The position numbers and the translations under genes are program-made. The notes under the pieces were generated by a model. It was not told the DNA's origin. It did not search any database and saw only the letters and a program-made list of their open reading frames with translations. A DNA stretch of 64,000 nucleotides from Ascaphus truei. Taxonomy: Eukaryota; Chordata; Amphibia; Anura; Ascaphidae. This document shows, piece after piece, positions 1-11,805 of this stretch (within the stretch, counting starts at the first letter, position 1; each line of letters starts with the position of its first letter). Location of the stretch: contig CM071571.1 of assembly GCA_036426205.1 (NCBI GenBank), forward strand, positions 111,556,559 through 111,620,558. The letters run 5' to 3'.

Positions 1-1530
1 ACCCTCCTTCCCTTTTTGCCATAAGTATTCTGAGCCCATAGAGGGTTGGTGCATTTATTTTTTATTTATTTCTTTTGTCTTTGGGTTATTTGTTTGCCGG
101 TATTATGATTTTTGGTATTCCATTCTTTTCTGGTCTCTGCTGTGTGGGCGGTTTTGGGTGGTCTCGGTTGTTATTTGGGTTCATATATTTTCTTTGTTTT
201 TTTTTTGTGGGTGATATTTTCATTTGTTCGGGGTGTTTTTAAATCTTTTCGGCTGTTTGGCCGCAGTTCGTGGGCATGTTCTGCGTATTTTGTTCGTTGT
301 TGTTTTCTGGGTTCGTCTTTTGAGCTCGTAAGTGTTTGTTATAGGGGGTGCGGTTGGCTTTTTATGGTTTTTTGAATTAAAGTTGTATGTATGTCTGGTG
401 GCTTTACCTCTTAGACATAAAGAATTTCGTTCTCACACAGATATCCCTCATTCTCGTTATGTTTGATACTGGTGGCACCACCTTTTTGTTTTGTTCGTTT
501 CTCAGAAATTCTATTTTTTTAGAATTAAAGTTTAGAACGAGCGGTGTCGGTTCCTTTTTATTTGTATAGTGCGGTTATAGTCACGTGGTGGTGCAGCGTT
601 ACGAGTTAGCGATTTTTGAGTATGAGAGGTAATAAATATTTTAGAAGACTTGCAGGGGTTTTTGGCTCCTTTTTGCGTGGTTGGTTTTGTGAGGTTTTTA
701 TTTTTGGGCAACTTGTCGATTAACACGTTTTTTCCAGTCCTTAAAAAAACGGTGTTGTATTAATCCTGCTGCCGAGGAGACAAATTTCTTCCGAACGTCG
801 GCTTCGCTCCGCTTTCGTATATCACTTTTTATTTCCCCTCCGGAAAATTTTCTACTATAGGACCTGCCCTTTCGTTTGTAATATATTTAAGGGAAATACC
901 ACTAGATTGTGGAAATCCCGCTTCCGGGAACGGACGAAGGTGATACAATTTTTAAGGTTGTTTCTCTTTTTTTTATTTTCTTTGCCTTAGGAGCAGATCT
1001 CCTTTTTATGAGCATTGTAGAGCCCGGGGAAGAGAATCGAGGAACCCCAAAGCTTAATCGGAACCTACAACTTTTTCCTATCATTTATTTTTCACCCTTT
1101 TTTGCCTAGGCTTCTTTCTTGCTTCTTCTCTATTTCTATGCTTTTTCTCGCTGTTGCTGACCTACTGCTTTTTTTATCTGCTGCTGTTTGTTTTTGTTTG
1201 TTTATTGTTTGCAGTGTACTTTGTGTTGCTCTGCTTCAAATAAAGACCACCAACAGAAATAAGCTGCTTGTTTCTGCTTTTACCCCTCCCTGGCACGGTG
1301 TGGTTATTTGGTTTTGGCACGAAAGGGTGTGTATGGCGTATTCCCCTTCTACCACCTCCTCTCCATCTGTTGTTTTTTGCCTTTTTTCTTCCCTTTGGGT
1401 TTTTTTTTTTTTAGTGTTTTAGAGAAGGAGAATTCGTTTTTTCTTTTTGTTGCTCCCGTTCGACGGGGGTTCTCCCATATGCAGTTCGAAAACAGAGTCC
1501 TCTCCCCTTATCCCTCTGTCGCTTTCTCCC
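1..1530. other. T/G-rich strand-asymmetric block, unidentified
   Basis: The + strand is strongly T and G rich and poor in A over the first 750 bases or so, with long T runs to about 1530. The complementary strand is therefore A/C rich. Short open frames exist on both strands, but they are low in complexity and change frame often. On the - strand at about 730-900 a frame of about 60 residues without a stop has a balanced, basic composition. I do not recognise it. The part from about 1130 shows weak resemblance to 15100-15200, just left of the second copy of the 4-kb block. It could be the edge of a retroelement with an A-rich genome or poor consensus sequence. No function is assigned. Confidence 0.4.
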
Positions 1531-1604
1531 TTTGATCCTACTGTATGTGAGTCGTGGCACTGTCTGCACCCACCCAAAAATTCCTACCACCCAGACCAGC
1601 GGAC

Positions 1605-4600
1605 CAGGAGAGAACAAGAGAAAGGCTAACCTGCCCACACCACATCACGTCCCTTTGTCCTGGTTCTCCCCACAAACATCACATGAAGCCAGTCAAGCCC
1701 TCATGTTTGGCTCAGCAGGGCAACTACGCACCAAAGGGAACGTGTAAATTAACCATAACGGAGTGTACCACCCCCACCACCCACCCACCTCCCACGCAAC
1801 ACCCCACCCCCCCCCCCCCCACCAATTCTCATGTCGGGTGGGGTGTGAAAGAGCGTCAGGTGTTTACACGTTACATTGACCCTGGTGGCTCCTACGGCCT
1901 AATTTCTCTTCTGTTTTTGTCGAGGCATTTTATATACCTTTTATCTGAACCGTTTCCCCCACCCTCTGGGAGATTCTGCTATTACATGGGTGTGTTGTGC
2001 TGGCTACTGTTGGCTCACAGGAGAGTGAGTTGTGTGTGGTATTGGGCAGTGGGGATACGGGACAGGCTTCTAGAAGTACATTACTGGTCTTCTATCTCTG
2101 ACCAGTAGCTCACCTCTGTCTGCTACGCTTCCATTTAGTGTGAATGGACAATCTCAGCAGAGGAAGACTGACTCACACTCAACCAGACAGATTGCACAGT
2201 TAGCAGGAGTATATTAACGGAAGTCTCTTTATTGCCTTCTGACTTCAAGAGTATATAACACAATCGGATTTTGCTCAGTCAACATTCACACAGGTCTCCA
2301 ACCTCTGGATGTCCGGGACATACACCTCACAGCCAAGCGGCCACCGAGGCAAGTCTTACCTCTGCCCTGAATCCCTAAGAGAAGCCAGGGGAAAAAGGTA
2401 TTCACCCCACTCCCCAAGGGGAGAGTAACGTGGGTGCCAATGCCAGCTATTCAACAACTTGGTGATTACCTGGTCTTCATGGAGAAGAGGACATGACTAA
2501 TGTAGCTGTATGACAACACTCTAGTACAGAGGGGGAAGGGTACAGGTCCTGAGTCCAGGATTGGCAGACACCGGGCATTGTCCCACCTCCTTACCTCGCA
2601 CTCAAGAGAGCTGCTCTTACTGTGGGGGAAACCCATGATCATTCAGTGCCGACATTACCGACACGGTACCAGGGCTGCCAGGCTCAGGGGAGAGCAGCAC
2701 TGGTAGCCAAAACCAGGCATATGGCATACATTACACGAGTAAAAAATATTGCACTTTTTCTTCTCTTATTATAGAGCTTAACGGGTTTACAGCTACAAGC
2801 CTCCTAACATGCCAACTCCATTGCCTGTGCGTCTAGGCGCCCCATTACATGTCGGTGTGAGATGATAGCGGTTGCACCTGCTGCAACAGGGACAACACTG
2901 AGTCTCCCGCTTGGTTGGAATGGGGAAATATCACTAATGACAGGCGTCTGAGGGGTAGTGTGCTCGGCAGTCCTACTCATCATTCGGTTTAAGCGACTCC
3001 ACCCCATCGGAATCTAGCGGCTGAGGGAAGTAATGATGGGGAAAAACACTCCTTCTGGGCATCCGTTTTGTGGAATAACTTCACCTCCAACAGAAGCGAT
3101 CTTTGAACCAGGGCATCTTTAAGGTCATCCCATAGGCAGAATGCCACTAATAGGGTCATGCTTAGCCATCATATTGGGGTGACCTCTTGAGGAAGGTTTT
3201 CTGCTCACCTCCAATTAAATGGTTGTCCACCTCCCTTAAGGGAGTCCACAGCTGTCTCAGGTCCTGGGCACAGTGTTGTAGCATGCTTGTCTCTCACCTC
3301 CGCCACTTCAGCATCTGCACCCTAACAGCTCTTGATCAGACAATGCATGTCTGGCTTGCTCTGACACCTGACAACACGTTGCAGACCAATCTACATGAAC
3401 TCTCACGCAACAGATTAAGTGTAGGAAGTGTTACTGTGCAATAATATCAGCTTTCCAGAAAGACCCACCTCTGTGTCCACTAAGAGTGGACAACAGAGCA
3501 TGCTGTACTTCCTTTGCTACTATCTTACATCACAAGGGGTTGAGGGCAAACCTCATTATGACTACTGGCACCCTGCCACTTTAACAGGAGTACTGCGCTC
3601 AGTAAGAGAGATAGTACACCTAATTTTACAATCATGGCTTCATAAGAATGAGTTCTCAGAGTTCTGCGTTTTTGTAGTATGCAGAAGCAGTCTTCCTCGA
3701 CATGCATTATTTGATTAGGCGACACCAACATAGTGGGAATAACTCTGAGTCCATGTTGGTAAAATTATCCACACTGCCACAAACGTTTGTGGCCAACCCT
3801 ATATTTTTTCTTCCACTCTGTACATGTACTAAGGAACATTTGCACTCCGAGATTTGTATTTTTGTTTGTAATCAAGACTACCGAGAAAGACTTTTATTTT
3901 GGGCTTAGAGCTGCACACCACTTATGGCTTGTACTTAATATATTTTTATGTTTTGAAGTCACTGCACATTTTACAACAAAGGTTATTCGTGTTGCTGAGG
4001 TTTTCTTATGCTTGGGAGTTGAACAAATGCGTGACATTTGCGAAGTAGGATTTTGAACCAGTACCATCTTAGTAACAATGTGTGTCAGAAACTCTCGTTA
4101 ATTTCTCACGTTAACTAGTGTATGTAAAATGTCTTTAAATTGTTCTGAAATTGTCGCATTGTCATTACTTTTTTGCGAATGTCAAACATTGTTTCCAAAA
4201 TTCACAAAGATCATTGCAAAAAAAATTGTGTCTGATACCCCAAATTTTATGACTTTCACAGTAAGTGTATGTTTGCCCTATTTATAATATCTCAGCAGTA
4301 AAATAAAATTCGCAGTGACTTGGGAGGAAATTAGGATGGAGGCTTTCTGGCAATTCTGGCAAGCACATTTTCTTTCAATGCTCTGGAAATTTTGCCAAGG
4401 TCTTATAGTTTTGAAAACATATATTATATGTATTGTGCCATAGTGCCAGGATAGGGCAGCTTTTGTCTAATTTAAAGAGGAAAAGAGCAGATCTTAGTAT
4501 GGAAGTGGACCATTCCACTCAGTCTTCACAGTTGCTGAGACTGTGTGGATAACAAAATATGATCGGCCTTGCTTTCTTAAAACAAACCCAATTTACACAG

Positions 4601-5500
4601 GACAAAAACCTGACCCATAAAATGTCCAGTTCCGTGTTGAAACTAGTGGTCTTCAGATAGTCCTTGATTGTCTCAAAATGTGGAGAGAACAAAAACAGAG
4701 GCCGCATAGGGGTTTAAACTCGTAAAATGACGCTATGGACAAGAAAAACAATACAAACTTGACAAACCAAACAAAACCACTCAAAAACAGACCCAAACTG
4801 ACACTAAATAATACTAAAACAACCAACAAAACAGTGAGAGCCCAAAATGAGGACTAATTTAATAACATACACTTAAAAATAAAATTGGACATACCAAGGT
4901 AAGGTGGGTAGGTAAGTACTTGGAAAACTCTGCCCTTGGTTAGTAGAACAAATTGAAAAACTACTTCGATCAAGCAGAGAAGGATATAAGAAGGCATGAT
5001 TGAGTGATCCGTTCCCAAAAAATGGATGTCTACTACAGGAAATCTGTGCCTTCACCAGATGGTCGGGTCCCTCAACTTAATTGTTACCGTCACTCTGGTT
5101 GGGCCACCGTAGTTACCACCGCCGTCTGGGCTAACAACTATGCATGCATCCAAAAGCGCAAACCTGTACCAGTCTTGAGAACGCTTCCTCAGTTGCATGC
5201 TCGCGCACATGCAGAAGGTGACCACTCGCTGCCTTACGGGTAAGCACAATTCGTTCCGCGCTCCAACGATTCTGCAACTTGCAAAATTGTCCGGCTACAT
5301 CAAAAACTCCCACAAACCCTATGCATTTCGTGACGATAATTTTCCTTCCTATGGGGATCATGCCTCAGGGGAGCTTAATAACCTGGAAGAGGGGCCAAAC
5401 CTCCAAAACCGCTGAGACCGCTGGGACAAAGTAATAAACACAATTACCAAGTAAAGCTTCATATTAAACCCCAAAAATTAAAAACAAAATAGATATGTAT
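1605..5500. repeat. 4-kb composite repeat, copy 1
   Basis: This block aligns end to end with 15310-19040 in the same orientation. Shared landmarks in order are: an ACAAGAGAAAGG start, a C homopolymer (1807-1820), an LTR at 2776-3642, an AT-rich stretch with the phrase ACTCCGAGATTTGTATTT, and a CpG-rich stretch at about 5080-5260. The two copies differ mainly by one- and two-base insertions and deletions. Both contain the LTR at the same site, so the whole block was copied after that LTR inserted, or both are members of one larger composite repeat family. Open frames inside it are unreliable. Confidence 0.8.
2776..3642 (-). mobile_element. Solo LTR (family A), copy within block 1
   Basis: This is homologous to the cleaner LTRs at 16400-17248 and 52127-52949. 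The shared internal phrases include CACCTGCTG, GAGTCTCCCGC and a CTTTATT-type reverse polyadenylation signal. The left end reads AGCTTAACGG where the better copies read TGTAACGG. The right end is TTCA followed by TAAG, as in copy 2. No gag, pol or env sequence lies next to it. Boundaries were inferred from alignment to the other two copies, because this copy has many small indels. Confidence 0.6.
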
Positions 5501-6460
5501 CAAGACCGAGAAGCACGGCTGAGAACTATATGCTCAGACCAGACATAGTAGTCACTTTGGTGCTGTTAGCTGTGGATTTTAGCCTTTGCCATATCAGCAC
5601 ATACATCAGTGCAGGCAGCTACCATACAATCAAGATTGGGTGAATATCAGTAAACATTTGTATGCATTGATCTTTAACACTCTGTCTCAAAAACTTCCTA
5701 TTTTGAGCCATTTGACATGAGATCACTATCCCACACTGGCACCGCAATAGGGATACCCAGTAGTAGTATAGACTATCAGTCTATTTTATCCAAGTGAATT
5801 ACACCACACAACATTGTAAAAATTTAATAAAATTTTTTTTTTTTTTTTGTTTTAATTATTATTTTCTTGTGCTGCTTTGTACATATTCATTCACCCCTGA
5901 CCATAGTATATTATAAGGGCCTGCTGTGCGCCAATATAAGGGACCTTTTGTACCTGTCTCAGGTACACTCCCCCATCTCTATCACTACACTCCCTTGGCA
6001 GCACGCTACTCCATCTAGGGGTTTGAGCGAGGTCTCTCTCCATAGTACTATGGATAAATGTCCCCTCATTAAAACACAGGTGCAAAAAGTGGTAACAAAA
6101 TAAAAATAGACTGATAATTTTTATTTTAATATGTCAAATATTAAGTATTTTTAAAAGAAATGAAATACCTCTTCTGGAAGAGAAATATACAATTGCGGTG
6201 CGCTGCAAGCTAAAAAAGGAAGGGAAGCAAGAGGTGAACTCCAATAAAAAACAAATTTATTTTCTTACATTTAGATTTTGAGATTTTGTCACATGGCACA
6301 TTCAGAGCGGACTGCTAATTAATACCCATAAAATATGGCACCAGGGTTATTAACTTTGATTAAATCTGAAGTTTAATTATGCAGTTTTACAAGTATGCAC
6401 TTGTTTCAAATGGGTACACAACACCATTGTCAAGGCAAAACTACACTGTAACATAAAAAA
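5501..6460. other. Intergenic, no gene seen
   Basis: AT-rich sequence with a T run near 5828-5847 and no coherent reading frame. No repeat family was recognised apart from the Helitron-like end that follows. Confidence 0.5.
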
Positions 6461-6505
6461 ATAGAATACTCGTGTGAAACTAGCAATGCCGGGTATATCA
6501 GCTAG
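6461..6505 (+). mobile_element. Helitron-like 3' terminus
   Basis: The sequence ends GCCGGGTATATCAG then CTAG followed by T. It is preceded by a short degraded hairpin (CTAGC, AAT, GCCGG). Known animal Helitrons end in a GC-rich hairpin, a short spacer and CTRR, and insert between A and T. The left end of the element was not found. It is probably a truncated non-autonomous copy extending leftward from 6505. Confidence 0.5.
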
Positions 6506-6607
6506 TATTTTCTAAATATACCTGTCCCAAGAGGTTCAAACAATGTAACGTCTTTCTCCACAACAATTTCGGGAATCTTTATTCAAAATGGTGTGTATAA
6601 TAATATA

Positions 6608-6641
6608 TTTTGTATTATTATTATTATTATTATTATTTAAT
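6608..6641. repeat. (ATT)n microsatellite
   Basis: About nine perfect ATT units, followed by AT-rich sequence. Confidence 0.9.
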
Positions 6642-6859
6642 ATAGCCATATTGTGAAAATACATTTTGAAACATCTAGCTGCATCAAATACATTTGTGGT
6701 TGCTACATGACAACTTATTTATACACTAACAATATAACTCTGATTACACCATCCCCATGGCTTGGGGAAGGAAGTGGATGCCTCTACCATAAGACATAAC
6801 CTATTTATGCCCCCCCCCCCCCCCCCGGGTTTTTTACCTTCCATGTCATTAGGGTCTGG

Positions 6860-7840
6860 CTTCTAGTATTGCAGCATTGATTAGAGCAGCCTCCTGCAAT
6901 GCTCAGTGTGTAGGAAGCTGGCTCTGTGGTGCCACTCCTCTATTCCATGGTGTGACGGATCAGGGGACACGCGCTTCTCAGCGGGTCCCCATCACCTCTA
7001 GCCCCATGGCAGCCTCCTGCCCTGCCTTTCCGCTCCCTCAGCAGCTTACCTCCTCCACGCAGTGCCGTTCCTCCGTGGCGCACGCCGCATCTGTGCACAC
7101 GCGATCGGGGCGCGTGCACGGCAGCCTTACAGAAGGCGTGCGCACCCGATCCCTTTACCTGCCTTCCCGTGCTGCTGGCGCCGCCCCGCATCGGCTGCAG
7201 GCCATTACGAGCCATCACACCGCTGCCTCTCTCCTGGACCTATCTGCGTTCCCTCAGACAGGCCTCCGCTCCTCCCCTTGCCTCCATTGATCCTTCCTCC
7301 TTTATTACCCATGTCTGCCCGCTCCGTCGTCGCTCAGCATAGCCTCTCTGTAGCTCCTGTGTGCAGTACTTGTGCTTAGCTCTCTGTTCCAGCTCCCTGT
7401 TCCTGACCCTGCCCCTGTTTGGATTTCCCTGGTTTGATCTCGGCTCGGCTTTACTACGTGTACCTCTCTACTCCTGGACTCTGCTTTTGACATCACTATG
7501 CTGCTCTCTCCTGCCCTGGACCCTTGGCTCTTGGACATTAACCCTCCGACCTCTGGCACCCCGGACTTTGCAAGTTTACGGTTAACCCTTCTCTCTCCAG
7601 GCCTGGAAACGCAACTACCACTCTCCGGGCACGCCCTCACTGCTGTGGATGCATGTTATACCCTTACCCACCTCAGTACTGGGGACTGGCCAGGTCTGCG
7701 GACATACAGGCGTTACACATGGTCTCCGGGTGATGACATTGCAAATCAGAGACAGAAGAGCGGCAGGCAGGCATTGAGACATTTCCTCACATGCAAGAGT
7801 CTGCTCTGATCAATGCTGCAACACTGGAAGCCAGCAATCG
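6860..7840. mobile_element. Foldback element split by a solo LTR
   Basis: The left part (6860-6945) contains TTGCAGCATTGATTAGAGCA. The right part (7723-7840) contains the inverse complement, TGCTCTGATCAATGCTGCAA. The two arms face each other across the LTR at 6951-7717, so the LTR inserted into an existing inverted-repeat element. Without the LTR the foldback would be only about 210 bases. Confidence 0.6.
6951..7717. mobile_element. Solo LTR, 767 bp, with 5-bp TSD
   Basis: The element begins TGTGACGG and ends CGTTACA, giving the TG...CA ends and imperfect terminal inversion typical of LTRs. It is flanked by the direct repeat CATGG at 6946-6950 and 7718-7722. A 5-bp target duplication fits Ty3/gypsy-type or some endogenous retroviral LTRs. 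It is CpG and pyrimidine rich. Open frames inside it are not credible genes. A fragment ending in a similar way lies at 20180-20264. Confidence 0.85.
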
Positions 7841-7859
7841 CACCATTGACTGGCCCTTA

Positions 7860-8176
7860 AAAGCATGGAAGGAAGGAATCCAGTAGGAGTGGGGTGAGGT
7901 GAGGCCTCTGTAACTCCCTTACCTAAATTCTGACGGCTTTGGGTGACGTGTCGCCATGGGAACTCGGCATCATGTGACATCACATGACCCCGCGGTGTCA
8001 ATTGACACCCGTCGCTATGGCAATGCGACATCGAATCATGTCACGGGGATCATGTGACGTCAGATAACCCTGCAGCATCATTTGCCACCAGATTAAAGTT
8101 AAGGGGGGACACGACACTGGGAGAGAGCAGGCGGGGGGGGGGGGTGTGTGCAGCGCAGAAAGTTTGCGCACCCCTG
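7860..8176 (-). mobile_element. hAT-like non-autonomous repeat (CAGGGGTGCGCAAAC type)
   Basis: Read on the - strand it begins CAGGGGTGCGCAAACTTT and continues through a GC-rich stretch with several TCATGTGA/TCACATGA motifs. Related copies start at 38440 and 61975 on the + strand. The CAGGGG terminus is typical of vertebrate hAT-Charlie-type elements. The other terminus was not identified, so this copy may be truncated. It contains a G run at about 8136-8145. Confidence 0.55.
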
Positions 8177-8199
8177 GGTTAGATTGAATAGTAGAGGGT

Positions 8200-8530
8200 C
8201 TCTCATCTCCTCCTGACCACCAATCTGCACTTCTAGGAATTCAATCCCTCACTGTCATGTCGTTTCCACCTGAGAAATATTGCTAGAATACACCCTTTTC
8301 TCACTTATGAAGCAACTAAAATTATAATTCACTCACTCATCGTGTTTCGTCTTGACTATTGCAATTTTCTCCTAGTTGTCATCCCCCTTGTCTGCCCGTC
8401 CCCACTCCAAACAATCCACAATGCTGCTGCCAGACTCCTCTACAATACATCATCGCTTAGCATTTGCTGTTCCACTATGAAAATCTTAACACTGGCTTCT
8501 CTTATCGTCTAGAATACAATTCAAAATCCT
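8200..8530 (+). pseudogene. L2/CR1-type LINE fragment, end of reverse transcriptase ORF
   Basis: A translated stretch reads HLRNIARIHPFLTYEATK, then RLDYCNFLL and NAAARLLYNT. These match the conserved C-terminal block of L2/CR1 ORF2 (RLDYCN and QNAAARLL). Stops and frame breaks interrupt it, and the rest of the element is missing on the left. It is a dead, isolated 3' fragment. Confidence 0.75.
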
Positions 8531-9027
8531 AGCTCTAAGTTCCAATGAAATGTTCTCACTGAACAGACTCTGGTGGTCACTGTGACATTTAGCAAGGGTC
8601 GAATGACATGGACCAAGCCCTATGGACGTGCAATGTTTACCACAACCTGTGCTAACCCTGCTGTAACACAGTAAGAAATAGCAATAAATGCGTGTTTGCA
8701 CAAAAGATGTGTGTAAATTTAAGTCCAATATCCACAGGTGAAACAGTACAATACTGTCTGTGAGTAAAAAAAAAGGTTTAGTTCCTTTAAATTTTATGTG
8801 GATGTAATAGTATAGAGTTCAAGTCCAAAATGCTGGCTGAAAGCTGCCCCAGAACCACAGACCACCAATCCTGAATAGATAACAAGACAAACACAAAAAA
8901 CAGGGGCGCTGTACAGTAGCGTGCATAAGATGTAATATTGGACAAGAACTATAAAGTCAACAGTTAATGTTGCATAAACTAGAGCAAAACAAAAACAAGA
9001 TGAAGTTGTATACTAAAAATAAATAAA
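8531..9027. other. Intergenic, no gene seen
   Basis: AT-rich sequence between the LINE remnant and the foldback. A segment near 8880-9020 has the look of a dispersed repeat, but I could not assign it. Confidence 0.4.
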
Positions 9028-9028
9028 G

Positions 9029-10277
9029 AACCAAAAACTTTTGCCTGTAAGAGTGATGAGTGTTCTAAGCTGTTGCAGGGTACATGCAACTACACACGTG
9101 GGTTTCTTGACAAGGCTGTTTTATTTAGCCTTAAAAGTTATACAGCACACAAAACAAAAATAGCTTTTCATCAGCAAAAACGAAAATGGCTTTTTCTTCA
9201 GCAAACCAAACAAAACAGTTTCTCTTTAGCAGACAGTTTATATATAAGGCAGCTACCCTTTTTCTATGCAGGGGACAGACAGTTCACAATACAACTGCTT
9301 TGCTACTCAGACCTTGTTTTCAGGAATCTCTTTACTTTTTACTCCTCTCTCATCAACAGCCAGGCTCCATGTGTCTACAGCCTGGGTTTTAACACACCTT
9401 GATTAGGCAGCTGGGATCAACTAATTGTCCTGAGGTTCCCAGCTGAAGTTAACCTAGTCAGTGCTGCACTGCAGACTAGACATAGGTTTTCCAGGCATAT
9501 AACTGGTGGCTTTTATTTACCCTGTCACATAAGCCCAGTAAAGATGTTAGCATGAGCTGTCCTTTGAAGCAAGTGCTGCAAAGTCCCTCTGGTTCACCGG
9601 TGCTACGCGTGTCCTCAGGAGCCATTTCAGGAACCGATGGTGCTGCTGCTATCTCTTCCTGTGCTGCGCTCGTCCCTCGGGTGTTCCCACTCAGGGGGGT
9701 GTCGCGCTGCTTCTTGGGGTTAGGCTGCTGGTATCGTGGCGTTCTGGTGGGAGTCAGCTTCCTCCCTTCTGACACTCCACTGCGTACTTCTGGTGTTTCA
9801 GCGAGGAAGGTGTAGTAGCGCTGAAACGCGTAGGATATTCCATAATTCATATCATTGATTTGACTAGTGGGCAAGCGCCTACAGAGAGTCAAGCTAAGAT
9901 TGTAATCACCAGAGACTCTAGCCAGGGTGGTAGTAGCGAGGAGAGTGCTAAACATCTGGTATCCCGCATTAAAAACACCGGAAGTACGCAGTGGAGTGTC
10001 AGAAGGGAGGAAGCTGACTCCCACCAGGTCGCCAGGGTACCAGCAGCCTAACCCCAGGAGGCAGTGCGACACCCCCCAAATGGGAACACCCGAGGGACGA
10101 GCGTAGCACAGGGAGAGATAGCAGCAGCACCATCGGTTCCTGAAACGGCTCCTGAGGACAAGAGTAGCACCGGTGAACCAGGGGGACTTTGCACCTCTAG
10201 CTTCAAAGGACATCCCCTGCTAACATCTTTACTGGGCTTAGAACACCCTTACAGGCAAAAGTTTTTGGTTCTTACAC
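9029..10277. mobile_element. Long foldback element interrupted by a solo LTR
   Basis: The outer arms 9029-9065 and 10243-10277 are reverse complements (CAAAAACTTTTGCCTGTAAG against CTTACAGGCAAAAGTTTTTG). The inner arms 9534-9805 and 9970-10242 are reverse complements over about 270 bases, with a loop of about 165 bases. Removing the LTR at 9071-9529 restores one continuous inverted repeat of about 310 bases per arm. The 245-residue open frame on the - strand across it is a by-product of the palindrome. Such hairpins are usual for foldback DNA transposons and MITEs. No transposase is present. Confidence 0.85.
9071..9529. mobile_element. Solo LTR, 459 bp, with 5-bp TSD
   Basis: The element begins TGTTGCAGGGTA and ends TACCCTGTCACA, a TG...CA element with inverted ends. 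The target-site duplication TAAGC is at 9066-9070 and 9530-9534. It interrupts the left arm of the foldback exactly, while the opposite arm keeps the empty site (GGGCTTAGAACAC). A TATATAAGGC box-like sequence is at about 9240. Internal retroviral genes are absent, so it is a solo LTR. Confidence 0.88.
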
Positions 10278-11805
10278 TGCTGACAGACAGGGATATGGTG
10301 ATACTTTATAACATTATTCGATGATAGGAGTGGTTATGCAATCGTCTACTGCTATATTGTATTCAAAATAAGTATATCCTATAGTCAGACGGTGCTGCAT
10401 GGTGATACAAGTTAATTTACTGCTCACTTAGACAGGCTATTTAGTGTTTAGGCTCAATGAGCATACAGTATGTATTTATGACACAGCTTATAATGTGTAC
10501 AAGAAACTTAAACACAGCTATCTATCTAGGCAGCTGCTACATATGCCATTGACAGCATTATATACTAATTATACCTAAAGGAAGATAACGCTTTACCTAC
10601 ACGCACACGCTATACATCTAACTGGGAATGCATTTATACTAATGCCTTGCATGCTTTGATATAGACTGACTGTACTATATAGCTACTTGACAATTAAGAG
10701 GTTAGCATGTTATTTATACGCCATACATCTGGTTAAATATGCATGTACATCTTTTACCAATGCTATGGAAAGCTATCATGGACACCAACCTAGATAATAT
10801 GTATTTCTAATGTTATTCATCTACATGGGTTAAACCTATTTAAAGGAGAATTAACAAAACATCAGCATTTTGGCATTGAATCCAATAAACTGGAATTGAC
10901 CATACATATATCGGTTACAAATTACACTGATATAACAATCCAATTAGTTTGGATATTATACTTACCATAGCCAGCAGGTATGTGCCGCCTCAAATGTGGG
11001 GAATTTTAATCACACTGTATATAATGTCACAAAGCGTTGTTGTTAATGAATAATACAACTTTATTGTTTTCATAGTACATTGTTAGTGGTACATATGAGG
11101 TATACTATATACATTCTCTTCATAAGAATATTTGCATTCCTCGATTATTGCATCAAATATATCCCATATTATACCTATGCACTTTGAGTGCAAATTGTAG
11201 GGATCTTTATGTGAGGACTCTAACTTACATACCTATTTGTTAACCAAGTTAATATTGTCCCTCTGCACCGCAGTATTTTTAATTCTATATAAAATAAAAA
11301 AGCGGCATTTGGGATTGAGCAGTTGGTCAACTCTAGTTCATACAATGAAGGACACAAACCCCAGAGTCACGCACTGGTACCTCTCCCATCAACCCTTCTC
11401 CTTCCGGGTAAAACATAGGAATGAGAAGCTACATGCAAATGCAGATTTGTTTTGTCCCGGGAAGGAAGGGGGGGGGGGAAAGAGTTGTTTCAAAAGGAGA
11501 GTGTGCAAGGAGCAACACTCTGAGGGGGGAGGTATTTGAGGGAATATACAAGAGGTTACAAAACTCTCACACTTTAGCAGACCTAAAGAACCACACCCTA
11601 GCTGGTAGGTCTGCTAGCCGATTGGAAAGGGGAGGTTTAAAAAGCAGACAGCCGATTTCTTCCAGGCTGTCATTTTGCTCACAAACCTTTGAGGAAACAG
11701 GTTGCAGAGAGCCTGGCTGAGGGCAGAGCCTGATCTCCCTTTGGTGTACCTGGGACTTAGGACTATTGTGTTTGTTGCAGACTTATGCCACTTGCTTTAA
11801 TTGCT
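10278..11805. other. Intergenic, AT-rich, no gene seen
   Basis: 10278-11230 is AT-rich with no recognised element. 11330-11800 is less AT-rich and may be part of an unclassified LTR or repeat, but no ends or target duplication were found. A G run lies at 11468-11478. Confidence 0.4.

Noticed and set aside
112..375. 87-residue hydrophobic frame at the window start
   Set aside because: It is a product of T/G-rich composition (Phe, Val, Leu, Cys, Trp). No motif or family resemblance.
5004..5415. Overlapping short frames near 5.0-5.4 kb
   Set aside because: They lie in the indel-rich 4-kb repeat. Equivalent frames are not preserved in the second copy at 18537-18932.
9476..10213. 245-residue open frame on the minus strand
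   Set aside because: It runs through both arms of a palindrome and an LTR edge. The protein repeats itself in inverse-complement-derived segments and matches no family.
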